From an uncultured Flavobacteriales bacterium (GTDB lineage Bacteria > Bacteroidota > Bacteroidia > Flavobacteriales > BACL11): 56,830 bases of DNA. The translations under genes and the position numbers were made by a program. Under the pieces are notes generated by a model that saw only the letters and a program-made list of their open reading frames with translations, searched no databases and was not told the DNA's origin. Positions 17,361 through 27,254 of this stretch are shown here, piece after piece; the first letter of the stretch is position 1, and each line of letters begins with the position of its first letter. Location: assembly GCA_949372805.1 (NCBI GenBank), contig CASIBH010000020.1, forward strand, positions 1 through 56,830. The letters run 5' to 3'.

Positions 17361-20300
17361 ATGAAAAATAAAGCATATATGATTAATAAAGCAAAAAAAG
17401 CATTAGTTATTTGTTTAACGCTTGTAACTACATCTGTTTTTTCCAAAGAAAACATTACAAATAATACTTCATCAGTTGTCTACACTAAAGTTGCATCTGG
17501 TTGTTCTCCTTCGATCTCAAAGACGGATTTAGATGTAAATAATGTTAGAACTACCATTATGGCTGCAGGAGATATGTGGTGGAATCTTGATGATGCTAGA
17601 TATGAGATTCCGAAAGATGGAAATAAACATTCTATGTTTGCAGGAGCTCTATGGATTGGGGGTGTAGATGCTGGAGGACAATTAAAGGTTGCGGCAATGA
17701 CTTACCGTCAAGGTGGTAGTGATTTTTGGACTGGCCCTTTAAATACAACTACAGCAACAATTACTGAAGATGAATGTAATAAATGGGATAAACATTTTAA
17801 ATTAGATAGAGCAGATGTTGAAGAATATGCTGTTAGATTTGGAGTAGACCCTACATATGTTATACCAAATTCAATTTTAGAGTGGCCTGCTAGTGGAGAT
17901 CTTGCTCTTGGTCAAGATCAATTCTTAGCACCATTCTTTGATCTTAATGGAAATGGTTTATATGAACCTTATGATGGTGATTATCCTGATTATAATATCA
18001 CTGGAACTAATGATGATGCTAAACTTTTTGGAGATCAAACTCTTTGGTGGGTTTTTAATGACAAAGGGAATATTCATAGTGAAACTGAAGCTGATGCACT
18101 TGGCTTAGAAATACATGCTCAAGCTTTTGGATTTACAGCTGATAATGAAGTTAATGACATGACGTTTTATAATTATAAAATTATAAATAGATCAACACTC
18201 CCCTTAAATGATACATACTTTGGTCAGTGGGTTGATCCAGATTTAGGATATTATCTTGATGATTATGTTGGATGTGATGTTGGTTTAGGACTTGGTTTTT
18301 GCTATAATGGAGATGCAGAAGATGAGGGTGCTGCAGGATATGGTTTTAATCCTCCTGCAATTGGAGTTGATTTTTTCCAAGGTCCTTTAGCTGATCCAAA
18401 TGATGGGATTGATAATGACAGAGATGGTACAATTGATGAATTAAATGAACAAATTATTATGTCTAAATTTGTTTATTATAATAACGACTTTACTGTTATT
18501 GGAAACCCTTCAGAGGGAACACATTTTTATAATTACTTAAGAGGAATTTGGAAAGATAATGTTCCTATGACTTATGGAGGAGATGGTCATGGATCTGGTC
18601 AGGGAAGTACAACCGATATTTGTAATTTTATGTTTCCAGGAACTTCAGATGATTCTTTTGGAGGTCTTGAGTGGACAGAACAAACAGCTGGAAATATTCC
18701 TGCTGATAGAAGATTTTTACAGTCTGCAGGTCCATTTACACTACAGCCTGGAGCTGTAAATGAAATTACTACTGGAGTAGTTTGGGCACGTGCAAAATCT
18801 GGTGGTCAAACAGCTTCTATAGCTCTTGTTAAAATATATGATAGAGAAGCACAAGCTTTATTTGATAATAATTTTAATATCCTTAACGGTCCTGATGCAC
18901 CAGACTTAACAATTAGAGAGTTAGATAAAGAAATAATTTTTACAATTTCAAACAGCGGTGCATCTAATAATATTAATGAAAGTTATGCTGAGAAAGATCC
19001 TTATATTACTAAGCCTTCAAATATTTTAACTGATTCTGCTTATAAGTTTCAAGGATATTTAGTTTATCAAATTAAAAATAATACAGTATCTGTTACGGAT
19101 TTAGATGACCCTGATCTTGCAAGACTAGTGTTTAGATCTGATGTTAATGATACTGTAACAGGAATTGTTAATCAATATTTAGACCCTTTACTTGGAGTGT
19201 ATACTCCTGTTGAAGAAGTTAGCTCTGTTTTAAGCGATGGAGTTATTGGATCTGTTGATGAGGGAATTCAATATTCTTTTCAAATTACCGAAGATAAGTT
19301 TGCTTTAGGAAATACAAGGCTTGTTAACCATAAAACATATTATTTCACTTCTATTGCTTATGGTTATAATAGAGCAGAGGAAAATGCTGACCCTTATGAT
19401 GTTAACTCTTCAGATTATGATGGAAGAAATCAACCTTATATTGGAGGAAGAAGAAATATAAAAGTTTATTCAGCTATTCCTCACTTTACTGAACCAGATG
19501 CTGGAGGAACTTCTCTTAGTGCATCATATGGTGATGGAGTTGAAATTACTAGAATTGAAGGAAGAGGAAATGGTGGTAATACTTTAGAGTTAACAGATGC
19601 TTCTGTTGAAGAAATTTTAAATAATTCTGATGCTAGATCTTTTAATCCTACATATGCTGCTGGAAAAGGCCCTGTCTCAATATCTGTTGTTGATCCTGTA
19701 AAAATTCCTGAAGGAGACTATACTCTAAAGTTATTTAATCCTGAATTTAGTGGAACTAGTATTATCTCATATAACAATTGGGAATTAAGTGATCAAAATA
19801 GTGGTAATGTAATAGGCTCATCTAATCAGTCACTTTTAGTAGGTAGCGAAAAATATGTTGAGCCTCTAGGATTAAATATTAAAGTTAAACAAGCGTCTGA
19901 ACCTGGATCTGATCCTGCTAATATTGATAACAATGGTTTATTGTCTAGTGCAATAGAATTTGAAAATATTAATGATAGATGGTTAAGCGGTGTTCCAGAT
20001 AGAGATGATGAATCTGCATTCTTTAGTGTTTGGGGATTAAACTGGATTCGATCAGGATCTTATACAAATGCTACCAATGGTTTGTTAAGTGATTATTCTC
20101 AAACTGATGATCCAAGTGGAATATTTGAAGGAGCCATAGAACAAACAGTAAACTTCTCTCTTTTTGGGGGGCAAGAAATAACTGGAGGAACATGGTCTCC
20201 TTATAGGTTTGCTTCATATTTTCAAGATGGTCCTGGTCATAGTAGTTCAATTACCTCACAAGCAAAAATGGAAACTTTAAATTCAGTTGATATTGTGTTT

Positions 20301-21542
20301 ACTGATGATAAGACTAAATGGTCAAGAGCAGTTATTGTTGAAGCACAAGAAGATCCTAACCTTGCAATTGGTGGAGCCGTTAAGATGGGTTTAAGACAAG
20401 AAAACTCTGTAAATAAAGAAGGTGAAGATGATGGTTCTGGTAGAAAAGGTATGGGGTGGTTTCCAGGATATGCTATTGATATAGAAACAGGAGAAAGATT
20501 AAATATCGTTTTTGCTGAAGATTCTTGGTTAACAAGTGATAATGGTAATGACATGAAGTGGAATCCAACTTCAAATATAGTTACTGAGGAGTTTCCGCAA
20601 TATGATGCTACTACTCAAACTTTTTCTGGTGGAAATTATCTGCTAGGAGGTAAACATTTTGTTTACGTTATTAATGGTCAATCTTGGGTTAAAGGAACTG
20701 AGGATTATGTAAATGGTGATTACTCGGATGTTGATAATAGTCCTAATTATGATGAGTGTGAGTGGATTTATAATCAACTTTTAGATGACGATAATGGTGT
20801 TGGTAAATGGAAAGTTTTCAAAAATTGTACTTGGGTTGGAATGCCTTTATTATCTCCTGGTAGAACTTTACTTACAAATGATGCTAAAGTTAAGTTAAGA
20901 GTTTCTAAGCCATACAAACAATATGAGACAGCTAATGCTGGAGATATTTTAACTAAAAATGATGCTTTAATTATTGGAGAAACATATGTGGTTACTTACG
21001 AAAATTCCCCTACTACCTGGGGAGGTAAATCAGTAACTCATGATGGAAATACTTATGATCCTGGTGATGTTTTTCAGGCTACAACTACCTCTTTTGGTGG
21101 TAGCAGTAAAGGAAGAGTCGTAAAATATAATCCATTAAATTCATTTAACCCTATATATAATTTCAGTACTGATGATATAGTTGCTGTTAAAGGAGACGAT
21201 GGAGTTGCTAAGAGTGCATTAGATATGATTAATGTTGTTCCTAATCCATATTATGGTTACTCAAGTTATGAAGTTAACCAACTTGATAACAGAGTTAAAA
21301 TAACAAACCTTCCACAGGTAGCAACAATTAAAATATTTACTGTAAGTGGTACTCTTGTTAGAGAATTAAAGAAAGATGATGCTGTTACTTCTATTGATTG
21401 GGATTTAAAAAATGATTTTGGAATTCCAATTGCAAGTGGAATGTATGTTATTCATGTTGAAACATATATTAATGGTAAAAAGAAAAATAAGGTAATTAAA
21501 TGGTTTGGAGCTTTACGTCCAATTGATTTAGATACATTCTAA
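17361..21542 (+). CDS. Giant exported protein of the receptor/PorV trio
   Basis: This 1393-residue protein has an N-terminal signal region (KALVICLTLVTTSVFSKEN). The conserved head includes TTIMAAGDMWWNLDDARYE and FAGALWIGGVDAGGQLKVAA, a signature of a widespread uncharacterised Bacteroidota surface protein. Acidic Asp/Asn-rich stretches (DLNGNGLYEPYDGDYPD, DPNDGIDNDRDGTIDELNE) look like calcium-binding loops. The C-terminal 100 residues form a FlgD-like/T9SS-type beta domain (VVPNPYYGYSSYE, IKIFTVSGTLVREL, SGMYVIHVET) but end in WFGALRPIDLDTF and not in a standard type A sorting tail. Export by type IX secretion is plausible, with PorV downstream as shuttle. The function is unknown. Confidence 0.8.
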   Translation: MKNKAYMINKAKKALVICLTLVTTSVFSKENITNNTSSVVYTKVASGCSPSISKTDLDVNNVRTTIMAAGDMWWNLDDARYEIPKDGNKHSMFAGALWIGGVDAGGQLKVAAMTYRQGGSDFWTGPLNTTTATITEDECNKWDKHFKLDRADVEEYAVRFGVDPTYVIPNSILEWPASGDLALGQDQFLAPFFDLNGNGLYEPYDGDYPDYNITGTNDDAKLFGDQTLWWVFNDKGNIHSETEADALGLEIHAQAFGFTADNEVNDMTFYNYKIINRSTLPLNDTYFGQWVDPDLGYYLDDYVGCDVGLGLGFCYNGDAEDEGAAGYGFNPPAIGVDFFQGPLADPNDGIDNDRDGTIDELNEQIIMSKFVYYNNDFTVIGNPSEGTHFYNYLRGIWKDNVPMTYGGDGHGSGQGSTTDICNFMFPGTSDDSFGGLEWTEQTAGNIPADRRFLQSAGPFTLQPGAVNEITTGVVWARAKSGGQTASIALVKIYDREAQALFDNNFNILNGPDAPDLTIRELDKEIIFTISNSGASNNINESYAEKDPYITKPSNILTDSAYKFQGYLVYQIKNNTVSVTDLDDPDLARLVFRSDVNDTVTGIVNQYLDPLLGVYTPVEEVSSVLSDGVIGSVDEGIQYSFQITEDKFALGNTRLVNHKTYYFTSIAYGYNRAEENADPYDVNSSDYDGRNQPYIGGRRNIKVYSAIPHFTEPDAGGTSLSASYGDGVEITRIEGRGNGGNTLELTDASVEEILNNSDARSFNPTYAAGKGPVSISVVDPVKIPEGDYTLKLFNPEFSGTSIISYNNWELSDQNSGNVIGSSNQSLLVGSEKYVEPLGLNIKVKQASEPGSDPANIDNNGLLSSAIEFENINDRWLSGVPDRDDESAFFSVWGLNWIRSGSYTNATNGLLSDYSQTDDPSGIFEGAIEQTVNFSLFGGQEITGGTWSPYRFASYFQDGPGHSSSITSQAKMETLNSVDIVFTDDKTKWSRAVIVEAQEDPNLAIGGAVKMGLRQENSVNKEGEDDGSGRKGMGWFPGYAIDIETGERLNIVFAEDSWLTSDNGNDMKWNPTSNIVTEEFPQYDATTQTFSGGNYLLGGKHFVYVINGQSWVKGTEDYVNGDYSDVDNSPNYDECEWIYNQLLDDDNGVGKWKVFKNCTWVGMPLLSPGRTLLTNDAKVKLRVSKPYKQYETANAGDILTKNDALIIGETYVVTYENSPTTWGGKSVTHDGNTYDPGDVFQATTTSFGGSSKGRVVKYNPLNSFNPIYNFSTDDIVAVKGDDGVAKSALDMINVVPNPYYGYSSYEVNQLDNRVKITNLPQVATIKIFTVSGTLVRELKKDDAVTSIDWDLKNDFGIPIASGMYVIHVETYINGKKKNKVIKWFGALRPIDLDTF

Positions 21543-21568
21543 AAAAAATAATAGTGAAAATAAATATT

Positions 21569-22645
21569 ATGAATATGAAAGAAATTAGTAAATTATTAAA
21601 AGTATCCTTAATGATAGTGTGCTTACTATCTGGCGGAGAAATATTTGCCGGTAACGAACAGAGAGCTGGACAAGCAGGAGCTTCAGAGTTATTAATAAAT
21701 CCGTGGGCAAGAACTTCTGGATGGGCAGATGCAAATGTTGCTGGAGTTAAAGGTCTAGAAGGAATTTTCTCTAACGTTGCAGGTCTTGCTTTTACTAAAA
21801 AAACAGAACTAATATTTTCTCAGACATCTTGGCTTCAATATGGGAGTAAAATGTTTGATGCAAACAGTTCAGTAAGTAATATTAGTACTTTTGGTTTTGC
21901 TCAAAAAATGGGTGAATCTGGAGTTTTAGGTTTTGCCGTTATGAATATGAATTTTGGTGAAATAGAAATAACTACTGTTGATCTTCCTGATGGAGGTATT
22001 GGAACTTTCTCACCAAAGTATATGAATATTAGTATGTCATATTCAAAAATATTTTCAAATAGTATTTATGGAGGGATGACAATTAAAATGATTTCTGAGC
22101 AAATCTCAAATGTTGGAGCTAATGGTATTGCTTTAGATGCTGGTATTCAATATGTGACTGGAGAGAAAGATAATTTAAAGTTTGGTATCTCTTTAAAAAA
22201 TGTTGGGCCTAGAATGTCATTTGCAGGAGATGGTCTTTCATTTAGAAATTACTTAAACCCTGATTATGAAATGACTGCTGAGCAGAGATCATCAGAATTT
22301 GAATTACCTGCTTTATTAAATATTGGACTTTCATATGATATAATAGTAGAAGATCACAGATTAACAGGAGCAGGAGCATTTACTTCTAATTCTTTTCAAA
22401 AAGATCAATATAGGCTTGGAGGTGAATATTCATATAAAGATTATTTAATGCTTAGAGCGGGTTATACATACGAAGAAGGCATTAGAACCCCATCTACCAG
22501 AACAACTGCATTAAGAGGTCCTTCTGCAGGATTTACTGTTGAATTACCAATGGGTAATGGTAGTACTTTTGGACTGGACTATTCATATAGACATACTGAT
22601 CCTTTTCAAGGTTCTCATGCAATTGGCGCAAGAATAAATCTTTAG
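21569..22645 (+). CDS. PorV/PorQ-family outer-membrane barrel protein
   Basis: This 358-residue predicted outer-membrane beta-barrel starts at ATG 21569 (an earlier GTG at 21554 is less likely) with a signal peptide ending SGGEIFA. Features include the opening QAGASELLINPWARTSGWAD, GLEGIFSNVAGLAF (the AARA/NPAG-like start of PorV/PorQ proteins), repeated amphipathic strands and the end GSHAIGARINL. PorV shuttles cargo from the type IX translocon to the attachment complex. Co-transcription with the giant exported protein, 26 bases downstream of its stop, suggests a dedicated partner and not the general PorV. Confidence 0.8.
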   Translation: MNMKEISKLLKVSLMIVCLLSGGEIFAGNEQRAGQAGASELLINPWARTSGWADANVAGVKGLEGIFSNVAGLAFTKKTELIFSQTSWLQYGSKMFDANSSVSNISTFGFAQKMGESGVLGFAVMNMNFGEIEITTVDLPDGGIGTFSPKYMNISMSYSKIFSNSIYGGMTIKMISEQISNVGANGIALDAGIQYVTGEKDNLKFGISLKNVGPRMSFAGDGLSFRNYLNPDYEMTAEQRSSEFELPALLNIGLSYDIIVEDHRLTGAGAFTSNSFQKDQYRLGGEYSYKDYLMLRAGYTYEEGIRTPSTRTTALRGPSAGFTVELPMGNGSTFGLDYSYRHTDPFQGSHAIGARINL

Positions 22646-22659
22646 TAAGAACAATCGTT

Positions 22660-23136
22660 ATGAGCTCAATAATATATCTTTCACAGAACGGGTATGATAA
22701 TCTTAAAAAAGAATTACATACTCTGAAAAGTGTTGATCGACCACATATAATTAATCAAATAGCAGAAGCTAGAGATAAGGGTGATTTATCAGAAAATGCT
22801 GAATATGACGCTGCAAAAGAAGCTCAAGGTTTATTAGAAGCTAGAATCTCAAAATTAGAGAATGATTTGAGTAATTCACGAGTTATTGATGAGAGTCAAC
22901 TAAGTACTGATAGTGTAAGTCTCTTGTCAAAAGTGACTATAAAAAATCCAAAAAACAATATGGAGATGACTTATGCTGTTGTCTCTGAATCAGAAGCTAA
23001 TCTAGCTGAAAAGAAAATTTCAGCTTCTTCTCCTATTGGTAAAGGTCTTTTGGGTAAGAAAGTTGGTGAAGTTGTTGAAATACAGATCCCAAATGGAATT
23101 GTAAATTTTGAAATTATAGATATTTCAAGACTTTAA
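22660..23136 (+). CDS. greA: Transcription elongation factor GreA
   Basis: This 158-residue protein rescues backtracked RNA polymerase by stimulating transcript cleavage. The N-terminal coiled coil carries IAEARDKGDLSENAEYDAAK with the acidic tip residues (DLSENAEY) that reach the active centre. The C-terminal FKBP-like domain has SPIGKGLLGKKVGE. It is 14 bases after the PorV-like gene and 1 base before the HIT gene. The greA-HIT pair is commonly conserved in Bacteroidota. Confidence 0.96.
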   Translation: MSSIIYLSQNGYDNLKKELHTLKSVDRPHIINQIAEARDKGDLSENAEYDAAKEAQGLLEARISKLENDLSNSRVIDESQLSTDSVSLLSKVTIKNPKNNMEMTYAVVSESEANLAEKKISASSPIGKGLLGKKVGEVVEIQIPNGIVNFEIIDISRL

Positions 23137-23137
23137 A

Positions 23138-23530
23138 ATGTCATCTATATTCTCAAAAATTATTAAAAATGAAATTCCATCATTTAAAATTCTTGAAGAT
23201 AAAAATCACTTAGCATTTCTTGATGTTTTTCCATTAAAAAAAGGTCATACTCTAGTTATTCCAAAGCAAGAAATAGATTATATTTTTGATATTGAGAGAG
23301 ATGAATATTTAGAGTTATGGTCATTTGCAAAAAAAATATCTATTGCTATGAAAAAAGTTTTAAAATGTAAGAGAATAGCAGTAGTAGTTATTGGATTAGA
23401 AGTTCCACATGCTCATATTCATTTGATTCCTATGGATACTGTTGAGGAAATTAATTTTTCGCTTCCAAAGCTTAATTTTTCTAACATACAAATGCAAGAT
23501 ATATCTGAACTTATTAAATCAGCTATTTAA
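23138..23530 (+). CDS. HIT-family nucleotide hydrolase
   Basis: This 130-residue cytoplasmic histidine-triad protein has opening [32 protein letters not shown] and the catalytic triad [10 protein letters not shown]. Family members hydrolyse nucleoside phosphoramidates or adenylated substrates (Hint-like). The gene follows greA with 1 base between and converges on ruvC, overlapping its 3' end by 8 bases. The physiological substrate is not known. Confidence 0.93.
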   Translation: MSSIFSKIIKNEIPSFKILEDKNHLAFLDVFPLKKGHTLVIPKQEIDYIFDIERDEYLELWSFAKKISIAMKKVLKCKRIAVVVIGLEVPHAHIHLIPMDTVEEINFSLPKLNFSNIQMQDISELIKSAI

Positions 23531-24074
23531 CTTTTTTTGGATTATCTTGTAAAAAGGCTTTCCATCCTGTATAACTTTTTGAACTAGATGAGTTTTTTCT
23601 CTGGAAATGATGGCATACAGCTGCTGCTAATCCATCTGTTGCATCTAAATGCTTAGGTAATTCTTCTATTTTAACTAGAGACTGAAGCATTGCTGCTACT
23701 TGCTCTTTACTAGCATTTCCATTACCTGTAATCGCCATCTTAATTTTTTTTGGGCTATATTCAAATATTGGCACATCTCTATATAAGGCTGCAGACATAG
23801 CAACACCTTGTGCTCTACCTAATTTAAGCATGGATTGTACATTTTTACCAAAGAAAGGTGCTTCTACTGCAAATTCATCTGGTTTGTATTCTTCAACTAA
23901 TTGTAGTGTTCGTTCAAATATTTTTTTCAGTTTAAGCTCATGCGAAGCTAATTTAGATAAATGCAATACGCCCATATTAATTAATTCAATTTTTTTGCCT
24001 TTAACATGAATTAGACCATACCCCATTATGGTTGTTCCTGGATCTATTCCTAAAATAATTTTATCGATAATCAA
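23523..24074 (-). CDS. ruvC: Crossover junction endodeoxyribonuclease RuvC
   Basis: Holliday-junction resolvase that acts with RuvAB. The 183 residues contain the catalytic acidic residues in order: LGIDPGTT (Asp at residue 10), VEAPFFGKN (Glu), and [15 protein letters not shown] (two Asp). [14 protein letters not shown] precedes the last motif, as in all RuvC proteins. No ATG fits, since the next Met is inside the first beta strand, so the start is TTG at 24074. It lies 35 bases from the divergent membrane-protein gene. No ruvA or ruvB is in the window. Confidence 0.95.
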   Translation of the reverse strand: MIIDKIILGIDPGTTIMGYGLIHVKGKKIELINMGVLHLSKLASHELKLKKIFERTLQLVEEYKPDEFAVEAPFFGKNVQSMLKLGRAQGVAMSAALYRDVPIFEYSPKKIKMAITGNGNASKEQVAAMLQSLVKIEELPKHLDATDGLAAAVCHHFQRKNSSSSKSYTGWKAFLQDNPKKVK

Positions 24075-24109
24075 TTGCTTTCTTGTATTATTGTAGACAA
24101 ATTTAATTA

Positions 24110-25087
24110 ATGAAATTTAAAAGTACACTTAGCTTTTTAATAAAAATAGGAATAGTAATTTTTTCTTTATTTTTTTTATACAATGAGTTAGTGCTTAAAA
24201 ACAATATTATAAATTTTGATAAAAATTTATTCTTTAAATTAATACTTGAAAATATTCTATCAATTGTTATAGTTCTATTTCTTATGTTTTTAAATTGGTT
24301 TTTAGAGGCTCTAAAATGGCAGTATATGATATCAAAAATTGAAAAAATAACTATTTATACCTCTCTTAAAGCAGTTTTTGCTGGTATAACAGTTTCTTCT
24401 TTTACACCAAATAGAGTTGGTGAATATGGGGGAAGAGTTTTTTATTTAGAAAAGGCAGATCGCTTAAAAGGTGTTCTAATTACTTTTATTGGAAGTATGT
24501 CACAATTATTGATTACTATTTTATTTGGATCTATTGCATTTATCATATTGTCAAATCTTTTATTTGACTCAAAAATATCTTTTCAGCTAATTAGTAAACA
24601 TAAACTTTTAGTTTTTGCAATTTTAATTCTCTTTAATTTTTTTATTTTTTATTTATTCTACAATTTGTCTTCTGTGATTTCATTTTGTAATTTAAATAAG
24701 TATTTAAAAAAGTTTCAACATTATGTTAATACACTTACAATATATAATTCACGTGAGCTTACTAATATATTATTGTTTTCTTTTTCAAGATATATTGTTT
24801 TCTCGATACAATTTTTAATACTATTAAATGTTTTTGAGATTAATTTAAACCTATTTGATTCTATATCATCAATTATGTTGATTTTTCTTTTCGTTTCTAT
24901 TATCCCAACAATTGTTGTTGCAGAAATTGGTGTTAGAGGGTCAGTTGCAATCTATATTTTTAGCTTATTTACAATGAATTCAATAGGTGTCTTTTCATCG
25001 ACTTTACTTCTTTGGATTGTTAATTTAGTAATCCCCTCTTTAATAGGGATTTACTTTGTTTTTAATTTAAATTTTTTTAGAAAGTGA
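24110..25087 (+). CDS. Lysylphosphatidylglycerol synthase-type transmembrane protein (UPF0104)
   Basis: This 325-residue inner-membrane protein has about eight membrane segments. It contains the family core [21 protein letters not shown] and, near the end, [16 protein letters not shown], typical of the AglD/UPF0104 membrane domain of MprF. The soluble aminoacyl-transferase domain of MprF is missing, so it probably flips or handles a lipid. It is translationally coupled (TGATG) to a family 2 glycosyltransferase, a pairing that suggests glycolipid formation or translocation. Confidence 0.85.
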   Translation: MKFKSTLSFLIKIGIVIFSLFFLYNELVLKNNIINFDKNLFFKLILENILSIVIVLFLMFLNWFLEALKWQYMISKIEKITIYTSLKAVFAGITVSSFTPNRVGEYGGRVFYLEKADRLKGVLITFIGSMSQLLITILFGSIAFIILSNLLFDSKISFQLISKHKLLVFAILILFNFFIFYLFYNLSSVISFCNLNKYLKKFQHYVNTLTIYNSRELTNILLFSFSRYIVFSIQFLILLNVFEINLNLFDSISSIMLIFLFVSIIPTIVVAEIGVRGSVAIYIFSLFTMNSIGVFSSTLLLWIVNLVIPSLIGIYFVFNLNFFRK

Positions 25088-26196
25088 TGCTTGCTTTTCT
25101 ATTTCTTTCTCTAATTCTATATTGTTTTTCCATAATTTCTTTTTCAAAAGGCTGGAATAATAATTTAAAGTCTAAGTCTAATATATTTCATACAACTGTT
25201 AGTGTAGTTATCGCTGTTAGAAATGAAGAATCAAATATTATAAATCTTATTGAAGATCTTTCCTGTCAGGATTTCCCCAAAGAACTATTTAATATTATTA
25301 TTATAGATGATCATTCGGAGGATAACACTTTTGATTTGATAAAAAATAGCCAAAAAAAATATTCTAACTTAGTTATAAGGTCTTTGCCAGATAATAAATT
25401 TGGTAAAAAAAATGCTATTAATTTTGGGGTATCATTTTCTTCTTCAGAAATAATTTTAACTACTGATGCTGATTGCAGATTAAATTCTAAATGGTTATTA
25501 ACTATGGTATCTGATTTTCAAGATGAAAATGTTAAGCTTGTTTCTGGCCCTGTTAATTTTTTTAAAACTAAATCTATATTTCAAGAGATTCAATGTTTAG
25601 AATTTATTTCGTTAATTGGTTCTGGTGCAGGAGCTATTGGTATAAACAAACCAATTTTTTGTAATGGAGCTAATATGGCTTACAAAAGAAATGCTTACCT
25701 AGAGGTTGTTTCTTCTTTAAACACATCTATTGCTTCAGGTGATGATGTGTTTTTACTTCATAGTATAAAAAAAAGATTTCCTTATTCAATTAGATTTAAA
25801 GCGCACTCCAGTGCTATTGTGTTTACACATTCATTTGAGAGTATCAAAGATTTTGTAAATCAAAGGAAAAGATGGGCTGCTAAAACAACTTCTTTTAAAG
25901 ATTTATACACGGTTTATACATCAGTTGTAGTTTTTTTAGTTAATGTGTTTTCTCTTTTCCTTCTATTAGTTTCTTTATATAACTTTAATTTAATTTATAT
26001 TTTTTTACTATTTTTTCTTATTAAAAATATGGTTGATTTCTATTTCCTTAGAAATATTTTGTCTTTCTTTGAGAGGAAAGATTTATTGAAATGGGCTTTT
26101 CCTTTTCAAATTGTATATTCATTTTATATTGTTTTTATTAGTATTATATCACAATTAAAAACTTTTAAATGGAAAAACAGAAACTATAGTAAATGA
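25087..26196 (+). CDS. Family 2 glycosyltransferase, membrane-bound
   Basis: This 369-residue protein has an N-terminal membrane anchor, a GT-A catalytic domain (VSVVIAVRNEESNI, IIIDDHSEDNTF, TTDADCR as the DxD motif, and QRKRWAAK, the Q/RxxRW acceptor motif) and three C-terminal membrane segments. This resembles processive or polyprenyl-type glycosyltransferases. The ATG at 25087 sits in a TGATG overlap with the upstream stop. A GTG one codon earlier is unlikely. Sugar and acceptor are unknown, but the upstream flippase-like gene implies a lipid acceptor. Confidence 0.88.
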   Translation: MLAFLFLSLILYCFSIISFSKGWNNNLKSKSNIFHTTVSVVIAVRNEESNIINLIEDLSCQDFPKELFNIIIIDDHSEDNTFDLIKNSQKKYSNLVIRSLPDNKFGKKNAINFGVSFSSSEIILTTDADCRLNSKWLLTMVSDFQDENVKLVSGPVNFFKTKSIFQEIQCLEFISLIGSGAGAIGINKPIFCNGANMAYKRNAYLEVVSSLNTSIASGDDVFLLHSIKKRFPYSIRFKAHSSAIVFTHSFESIKDFVNQRKRWAAKTTSFKDLYTVYTSVVVFLVNVFSLFLLLVSLYNFNLIYIFLLFFLIKNMVDFYFLRNILSFFERKDLLKWAFPFQIVYSFYIVFISIISQLKTFKWKNRNYSK

Positions 26197-27245
26197 AAAT
26201 TAATTCAATAAATAAAATTATTTGGAAAAAATTTAAAGATAGAACATCATCTTTACTTGCATTATTTTTTATTGCTCTTTGTTGTTTTTTGGCAATATTT
26301 ACATATCAAATTATACCTGATAAAACTCCAATGGCCAATGAAATGAATTTAGAGCTAGCTACTCTTCCTCCCTTTTCTAAAGTCCAATTTTTATCTACCG
26401 ATATCTTGTGTTCACAATCTCCCAATTCAATCAAATCCTTCTTTTTTGGAAAATTAAATAACTGTAAAATGATTCCTGTGCAGTCTTTTTCTGAAATTAA
26501 GGACGGATGTATTTATACGAAATACAATTCTTTAGTTGAGTATAAGTTTATTGGAGAATATAAATTTGAAACGAGAAATTTTTGGCTAGGAACAGATAAA
26601 TTTGGTAGAGACTTCTTTAGTAGATTAATTTATGGTATAAGAGTGTCTTTATCTATTGGCTTAGTAGCAGTTTTTATTTCAGTATTAATTGGTTTAACTC
26701 TTGGTCTTCTTGCTGGCTATTTTAGGGGAAGAACAGATGATATAATTATGTGGTTTATTAACGTTGTCTGGTCTATTCCTACTTTATTAATGGTTATTGC
26801 TATTACACTTGCTCTGGGAAAGGGTTTTTGGCAAGTATTTATAGCTGTAGGTTTAACAATGTGGGTAGAGGTTGCTCGAATAGTAAGAGGACAGGTTTTG
26901 GCAGTTAGAGAACTTGAGTATGTTCAGGCGGCTCAGGTTTTAGGATTTAAGTCATTTCGTATTTTAAAACAACATATTTTGCCAAATATTATTGGTCCAG
27001 TAATTGTTATATCTGCAGCAAATTTTGCATCCGCTATATTAATTGAAGCAGGTCTTTCTTTTCTAGGAATTGGTGCTCAACCACCTTTTCCATCTTGGGG
27101 TGGTATAATAAAAGATCATTACTCATATATTGTTATGAATAAAGCTTATTTGGCAATTTTCCCTGGAGTTGCTATAATGCTATTAGTACTTTCTTTTATG
27201 ATTTTAGGAAATGGTATTCGTGATGCTTTTGATGTGAAGTACTAA
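26193..27245 (+). CDS. ABC transporter permease, OppC/DppC type
   Basis: This 350-residue inner-membrane permease has a first membrane segment at about 20-42, a periplasmic insertion of roughly 95 residues, then the binding-protein-dependent transport domain. The coupling loop carries EYVQAAQVLGFKSFRILKQHILPN (EAA motif), followed by LIEAGLSFLGIGAQPPFPSWG, diagnostic for OppC/DppC. It starts in an ATGA overlap with the glycosyltransferase gene. No partner permease, ATPase or binding protein is encoded nearby, so those must lie elsewhere. The substrate is likely peptides. Confidence 0.9.
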   Translation: MKINSINKIIWKKFKDRTSSLLALFFIALCCFLAIFTYQIIPDKTPMANEMNLELATLPPFSKVQFLSTDILCSQSPNSIKSFFFGKLNNCKMIPVQSFSEIKDGCIYTKYNSLVEYKFIGEYKFETRNFWLGTDKFGRDFFSRLIYGIRVSLSIGLVAVFISVLIGLTLGLLAGYFRGRTDDIIMWFINVVWSIPTLLMVIAITLALGKGFWQVFIAVGLTMWVEVARIVRGQVLAVRELEYVQAAQVLGFKSFRILKQHILPNIIGPVIVISAANFASAILIEAGLSFLGIGAQPPFPSWGGIIKDHYSYIVMNKAYLAIFPGVAIMLLVLSFMILGNGIRDAFDVKY

Positions 27246-27254
27246 GCACAGATA

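Noticed and set aside
20237..20554. Minus-strand frame inside the giant exported protein gene
   Set aside because: Composition reflects the reverse complement of Gly/Asp-rich coding sequence. No signal or domain.
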